DNA of 64,000 bases. It comes from Pseudomonas rhodesiae. GTDB lineage: Bacteria > Pseudomonadota > Gammaproteobacteria > Pseudomonadales > Pseudomonadaceae. Within the stretch, counting starts at the first letter, position 1, and every line of letters begins with the position of its first letter. The notes below the pieces were generated by a model. That model searched no databases and was not told the DNA's origin. It was given only the letters and a program-made list of their open reading frames with translations. The position numbers and the translations under genes are program-made. The stretch spans positions 1-64,000 of the forward strand of contig NZ_VFEU01000013.1 in the NCBI RefSeq assembly GCF_007858255.1, given 5' to 3'. Below are positions 60,927 through 64,000 of the stretch, in pieces.

Positions 60927-62258
60927 ATGACTGATTCCAGCCTCAGCAACGCTTCGCCTTCCAAGCCGTCACTGCGCCGCGCCGTTACCGGATCGATGCT
61001 GTTTTTGTTCATCCTTGGCGATGTGCTGGGCGCCGGTGTCTATGCGTTGGCTGGCACCATCGCCGGGCAAGTGGGCGGGGCGATCTGGGTGCCGCTGCTG
61101 GTGGCGTTGTTCTTTGCCATGCTCACCGCCGGCTCGTACGCGGAACTGGTAACCAAATACCCCCACGCCGGCGCCGCGTCGGTGTTCGCTGAGAAGGCGT
61201 TCAAGTCGCCGCTGGTTTCGTTTCTGGTGGGCTTCAGTATGCTCGCGGCCGCGGTCACCAGTGCGGCGGGGCTGTCCCTGGCGTTTACCGGCGACTATCT
61301 GGCGGCGTTTTTTGAGGTGCCACCGACCTTGGCGGCCTTGGTGTTCCTGGCGGTGATCGCATTGCTCAATGCGCGTGGTATCAAAGAGTCCCTGGGCGCC
61401 AATATGGTTATGACCTGCATTGAGTTGTCCGGGTTGTTGCTCGTGGTCATCGCTGCGGCCTGGTGTTTCCAGGCCGGTGAGGCGAACCTGGGGCGCGCCG
61501 TAGAATTCAAGCCTGGCGTGAACCCAATGCTCGCGGTATTGGGGGCGGCATTGTTGGCGTTCTATTCGTTTGTCGGCTTTGAGACCTCGGCCAACCTGGC
61601 GGAAGAAATCCGTAACGTGCGCACCGTGTATCCGCGCGCGCTGTTCGCCGCATTGGTCACCGCCGGTATCGTGTACATGGCGGTCGGGGTCGCTGCCTCC
61701 GTGGTGTTGCCGACGGACCGACTGATGGCTACCTCAGCGCCGCTGCTGGAAGTAGTGCGGGCTTCGGGCCTGAACATTCCACCCCAGTTATTCGCCTTTA
61801 TTGCCTTGGTGGCGGTGGCCAACGGCGCACTGCTGACGATGATCATGGCCAGCCGCCTGGCGTACGGCATGGCTCGCATGGGGTTGTTGCCGGCGCCATT
61901 GTCGCGGGTTCTGCCCAAACGCCGTACGCCGCTGGTGGCGATCGTGGCCACCAGCGGCGTGGCCATGGCGCTGACCGCAACCGGCACGCTTGCGGCCCTG
62001 GCCGAAACGGTGGTGCTGCTGCTGTTGTTTGTGTTCCTCAGCACTAATCTGGCTGTGCTGGTGCTACGTCGGGACCGCGTCGACAAGGACCACTTCCGCG
62101 TGCCGACCTGGGTGCCGATATTGGCGATAACCTCGTGCCTGGTTCTGCTCAGCCAGCAAAGCCTCGATACGTGGCTGCGCGGCGGTGCGCTGATGCTGCT
62201 GGGGGTTGTGCTATATGGCTGCAATCGCCTGGCCACACCCATTGCAGAACCGAGCTAA
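60927..62258 (+). CDS. APC-superfamily amino acid permease
   Basis: The 443-residue protein has about 12 membrane helices starting LFLFILGDVLGAGVYALAG, with the conserved GAGVY of helix 1, FVGFETSANLAEE in helix 6, and RLAYGMARMGLLP in the loop after helix 8. It belongs to the amino acid/polyamine/organocation group; the substrate is unknown. The ribosome binding site is weak. It is single, followed 8 bases after its stop by a convergent small gene. Confidence 0.9.
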   Translation: MTDSSLSNASPSKPSLRRAVTGSMLFLFILGDVLGAGVYALAGTIAGQVGGAIWVPLLVALFFAMLTAGSYAELVTKYPHAGAASVFAEKAFKSPLVSFLVGFSMLAAAVTSAAGLSLAFTGDYLAAFFEVPPTLAALVFLAVIALLNARGIKESLGANMVMTCIELSGLLLVVIAAAWCFQAGEANLGRAVEFKPGVNPMLAVLGAALLAFYSFVGFETSANLAEEIRNVRTVYPRALFAALVTAGIVYMAVGVAASVVLPTDRLMATSAPLLEVVRASGLNIPPQLFAFIALVAVANGALLTMIMASRLAYGMARMGLLPAPLSRVLPKRRTPLVAIVATSGVAMALTATGTLAALAETVVLLLLFVFLSTNLAVLVLRRDRVDKDHFRVPTWVPILAITSCLVLLSQQSLDTWLRGGALMLLGVVLYGCNRLATPIAEPS

Positions 62259-62265
62259 TAGGGCG

Positions 62266-62589
62266 CTAAGCTGACGTCTCGGCCAACGCCGCATGCCATT
62301 GGGCATAGGGCGTATCGCTTACCTTCTTCTGGTTGAGATCCGCAGCACCGTCATCCCACCACACCGGGCCACGCTCACCCAGGCCCACCTTGGCTTTCTG
62401 CACTTGTGTGCGAGCAGCCTGCAACTGGCGCGGATCACCGGACGCCTTGGCGGCTTTGACCGCACGGCGCGCGGTCATCAGTTGATTGACCAGGCCCTGC
62501 CGAGTGTCTTCGGGCAGCGAGGGGTTGCTGCACCGCCACAGGGTACCTCTTACGACGAAATAGCGGCCATCGGGGGTAGTTGGGTACAT
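62266..62589 (-). CDS. Small conserved hypothetical protein, 107 residues
   Basis: I choose the ATG at 62589 (MYPTTPDGRYFVVRG...); a GTG 3 bases and an ATG 9 bases upstream are alternatives, the ribosome binding site being AGGAG. The protein has YFVVRGTLWRCSNPSL and a helical Ala/Lys-rich middle with RQLQAARTQVQKAK, then GPVWWDDGAADLN. No function is known. It follows xthA closely (22 bases) on the same strand and may be co-transcribed. Confidence 0.75.
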   Translation of the reverse strand: MYPTTPDGRYFVVRGTLWRCSNPSLPEDTRQGLVNQLMTARRAVKAAKASGDPRQLQAARTQVQKAKVGLGERGPVWWDDGAADLNQKKVSDTPYAQWHAALAETSA

Positions 62590-62611
62590 CACCGGCATTG
62601 CTCCTAGAGGT

Positions 62612-63421
62612 TCAAGTACGCTGGATACGCTTGCGCGGTTTGGCACTGATTTGAACCCAGACCGGTGCATGGTCGCTGGCATGTTCTTCGTTGCGCACCC
62701 ATGCATCGACGCCGGCGTTTTCAAGGCGTGGGGCCAACACCGGGTTCAGCAATAGATGATCGATACGCAAACCAGAATTTTTCTGCCAATGCTGACGGAA
62801 ATAATCCCAGAACGTGTATACGCGCTCGTCTGGATACAGGTGCCGAAGCGAGTCGACCCAGCCTTGGTCCAGAAGCTTTTGGTAGCACGCGCGGCTCTCG
62901 GGCTGGAGGAGGGCATCCTTGAGCCACGAGCGGGTGTTGTAGATATCCAGATCGGTAGGCACCACGTTGTAATCTCCAGCCAGCACCACCGGGTGTTCAC
63001 TGCTGTGTAAGGTTTGAGCGTGTTGAATCAACTGTTCGAACCATTGCAGTTTGTAATCGAACTTCGGCCCAGGCTGAGGGTTGCCGTTGGGCAGGTACAG
63101 GCAGCCGACGATTACCCCCAGCACCGCCGCTTCCAGATAGCGGGCCTGGGGATCATGTTCGGCCCCCGGTAACCCTCGATGGATCAACAGCGGCTCGGCA
63201 TCGCGCGCCAGAATGGCGACTCCGTTCCACGCCGCCTGGCCATGGTGTACAGAGCCGTAACCTGCTTGCTCCAGCGCCTTGGCGGGGAAGGCGTTGTCCT
63301 GCGCTTTCAGCTCCTGCAGGCAGACAATGTCGGGCCGCTCTCGCTCCAGCCACTGCAACAGGTTCGGCAGGCGTGCGCCTATGCCATTGACATTGAACGT
63401 GGCGATCTTGAGGGATTGCAT
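62612..63421 (-). CDS. xthA: Exodeoxyribonuclease III
   Basis: I choose the ATG at 63421 (MQSLKIATFN..., 269 residues), with GGAG 7 bases upstream. The exonuclease-endonuclease-phosphatase fold shows N10, E37 (LQELK), D150 and N152 (GDYN), and D250-H251 (SDHAPVW). The enzyme cleaves abasic sites and removes 3' blocking groups in base-excision repair. RIDHLLL near 219-225 supports the ExoIII class rather than a phosphatase. Confidence 0.94.
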   Translation of the reverse strand: MQSLKIATFNVNGIGARLPNLLQWLERERPDIVCLQELKAQDNAFPAKALEQAGYGSVHHGQAAWNGVAILARDAEPLLIHRGLPGAEHDPQARYLEAAVLGVIVGCLYLPNGNPQPGPKFDYKLQWFEQLIQHAQTLHSSEHPVVLAGDYNVVPTDLDIYNTRSWLKDALLQPESRACYQKLLDQGWVDSLRHLYPDERVYTFWDYFRQHWQKNSGLRIDHLLLNPVLAPRLENAGVDAWVRNEEHASDHAPVWVQISAKPRKRIQRT

Positions 63422-63445
63422 AGCTTGGCTCCTCAATCGATGAAT

Positions 63446-64000
63446 TCAGTGCCGATGGGGTGTTTGGGTTGGATCAGCTATCTGAAATACCTGGCCCCGG
63501 CGCCACGCATCCGCCCCTGGCGCCACGGCGGGAGCCGGTATATCCGCGCGGTCTTTGCGCTTCTGTGCGCTGTCAATGCCGAACCGTTGATCGCGCTCGG
63601 CGACTTTTTGCGGGTCGGCCTGGCCGTCGGCGGTGAAGCCCATCATCAGTTGGGGCACGCCCAAGGGCAGGTCCTTATGCAGGTCGGTGTGCCATGTGTG
63701 CCAGGTCTTGCCGTAGGTGTGCACGAGCTTTTCCATCAGCGCATGCTCGGCCACCTCAGGGATACCGGGCGCCACGAGTTGGCCGGATTTCACCTCGTGC
63801 ACATGGCTGTGCCACAGCGCCTGCTCGGCCTTGGGCAGGCCGGTGAACAAGCGCTCGCTGATGATGTATTCCACACCCATTAACTTGGCGTCCTTGCGAT
63901 TGCCATCGTAGATCACGCACTGGATCACTTCGTCGTTGAGGATCGCGCAATAGTGATGGGCCTCCATTTGCGCTTTCATATCGCCGTTGTAGAAATGGAA
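63446..64000 (-). CDS. DUF1264 / oil-body-associated-like protein, truncated at window edge
   Basis: The frame is open to the window end; the first ATG inside (63979) is internal, since the seven codons before it (FHFYNGD) are family sequence. The 185 visible residues include MKAQMEAHHYC, HSHVHEVKSGQLVAP and TYGKTWHTWH with the conserved His residues of DUF1264, related to plant oil-body-associated proteins. The N-terminus lies beyond the window, so any signal peptide is not visible. It follows xthA upstream on the same strand by 24 bases. Confidence 0.85.
   Translation of the reverse strand, partial: FHFYNGDMKAQMEAHHYCAILNDEVIQCVIYDGNRKDAKLMGVEYIISERLFTGLPKAEQALWHSHVHEVKSGQLVAPGIPEVAEHALMEKLVHTYGKTWHTWHTDLHKDLPLGVPQLMMGFTADGQADPQKVAERDQRFGIDSAQKRKDRADIPAPAVAPGADAWRRGQVFQIADPTQTPHRH

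Overview
The window is chromosomal DNA of a fluorescent Pseudomonas, most probably the P. fluorescens group. The grounds are the high-GC codon use, a very large NAD-glutamate dehydrogenase beside a MoxR/VWA operon, AcnB, a divergent ampC/ampR pair, a CheD-containing chemosensory operon, and several intergenic REP/REPIN palindromes of the GGGGGCTTGCCCCC type. No tRNA, rRNA, CRISPR array, prophage or insertion sequence was recognised. Most of the window is ordinary, densely packed core and accessory metabolism. Both ends cut through a gene.

Layout. 1-7205 is a minus-strand MoxR ATPase / DUF58 / DUF4381 / VWA / VWA-TPR / BatD operon with overlapping or nearly touching genes, preceded by a small protein (7481-7834). 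8311-13179 is gdhB, followed by a striking 1.2-kb tandem array of seven REPINs (13198-14372). 14390-17177 holds two GntR/FCD regulators and a DctA-type symporter, with a FadR-like operator candidate upstream. 17411-24126 carries tag, a MocR regulator, an SDR/phosphotransferase pair, a 2-hydroxyacid dehydrogenase and sdaC. acnB (24249-26858) starts with GTG, and upstream of it lies a 139-bp nested palindrome that would fold into a long RNA hairpin. 27257-30633 holds a DUF1289 protein, a tandem universal stress protein with a well-placed ANR/FNR box, miaE and an MFS transporter. 30794-32779 is rstAB, with direct repeats upstream. 32808-34963 is ampC/ampR.

35048-43554 is mixed: a DUF2252 protein, a Tat-type dienelactone hydrolase, a thioesterase, an EamA transporter divergent from a MocR regulator with a palindrome between them, an NTF2-like secreted protein, a DUF6434/CPBP-protease pair and an amidase. 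43842-46330 is a GABA-permease-like transporter translationally coupled to a GlxA-type AraC regulator. 47428-56048 is a complete minus-strand chemosensory operon (MCP-like, cheY, STAS, cheA, MCP, cheW, cheR, cheD, cheB). It has a FliA-type promoter at its head and an intrinsic terminator at its end. The remainder (56317-64000) carries a LysR regulator, an EamA transporter, an SDR, a DedA protein, a Sel1/TonB-C-like lipoprotein, a DUF2256 zinc-ribbon protein, an APC permease, a small hypothetical protein, xthA and a truncated DUF1264 gene.

The most notable points are the tandem REPIN array with a higher-order repeat, the acnB leader structure, and the che operon. In the che operon a soluble-type MCP homologue carries a CheZ-like D-x3-Q motif and aromatic tail, while the second MCP ends in a CheR-type aromatic pentapeptide. 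The regulatory sites (FliA, ANR, OmpR-type repeats, FCD and MocR palindromes, an SOS-like box) were read by eye and are predictions.
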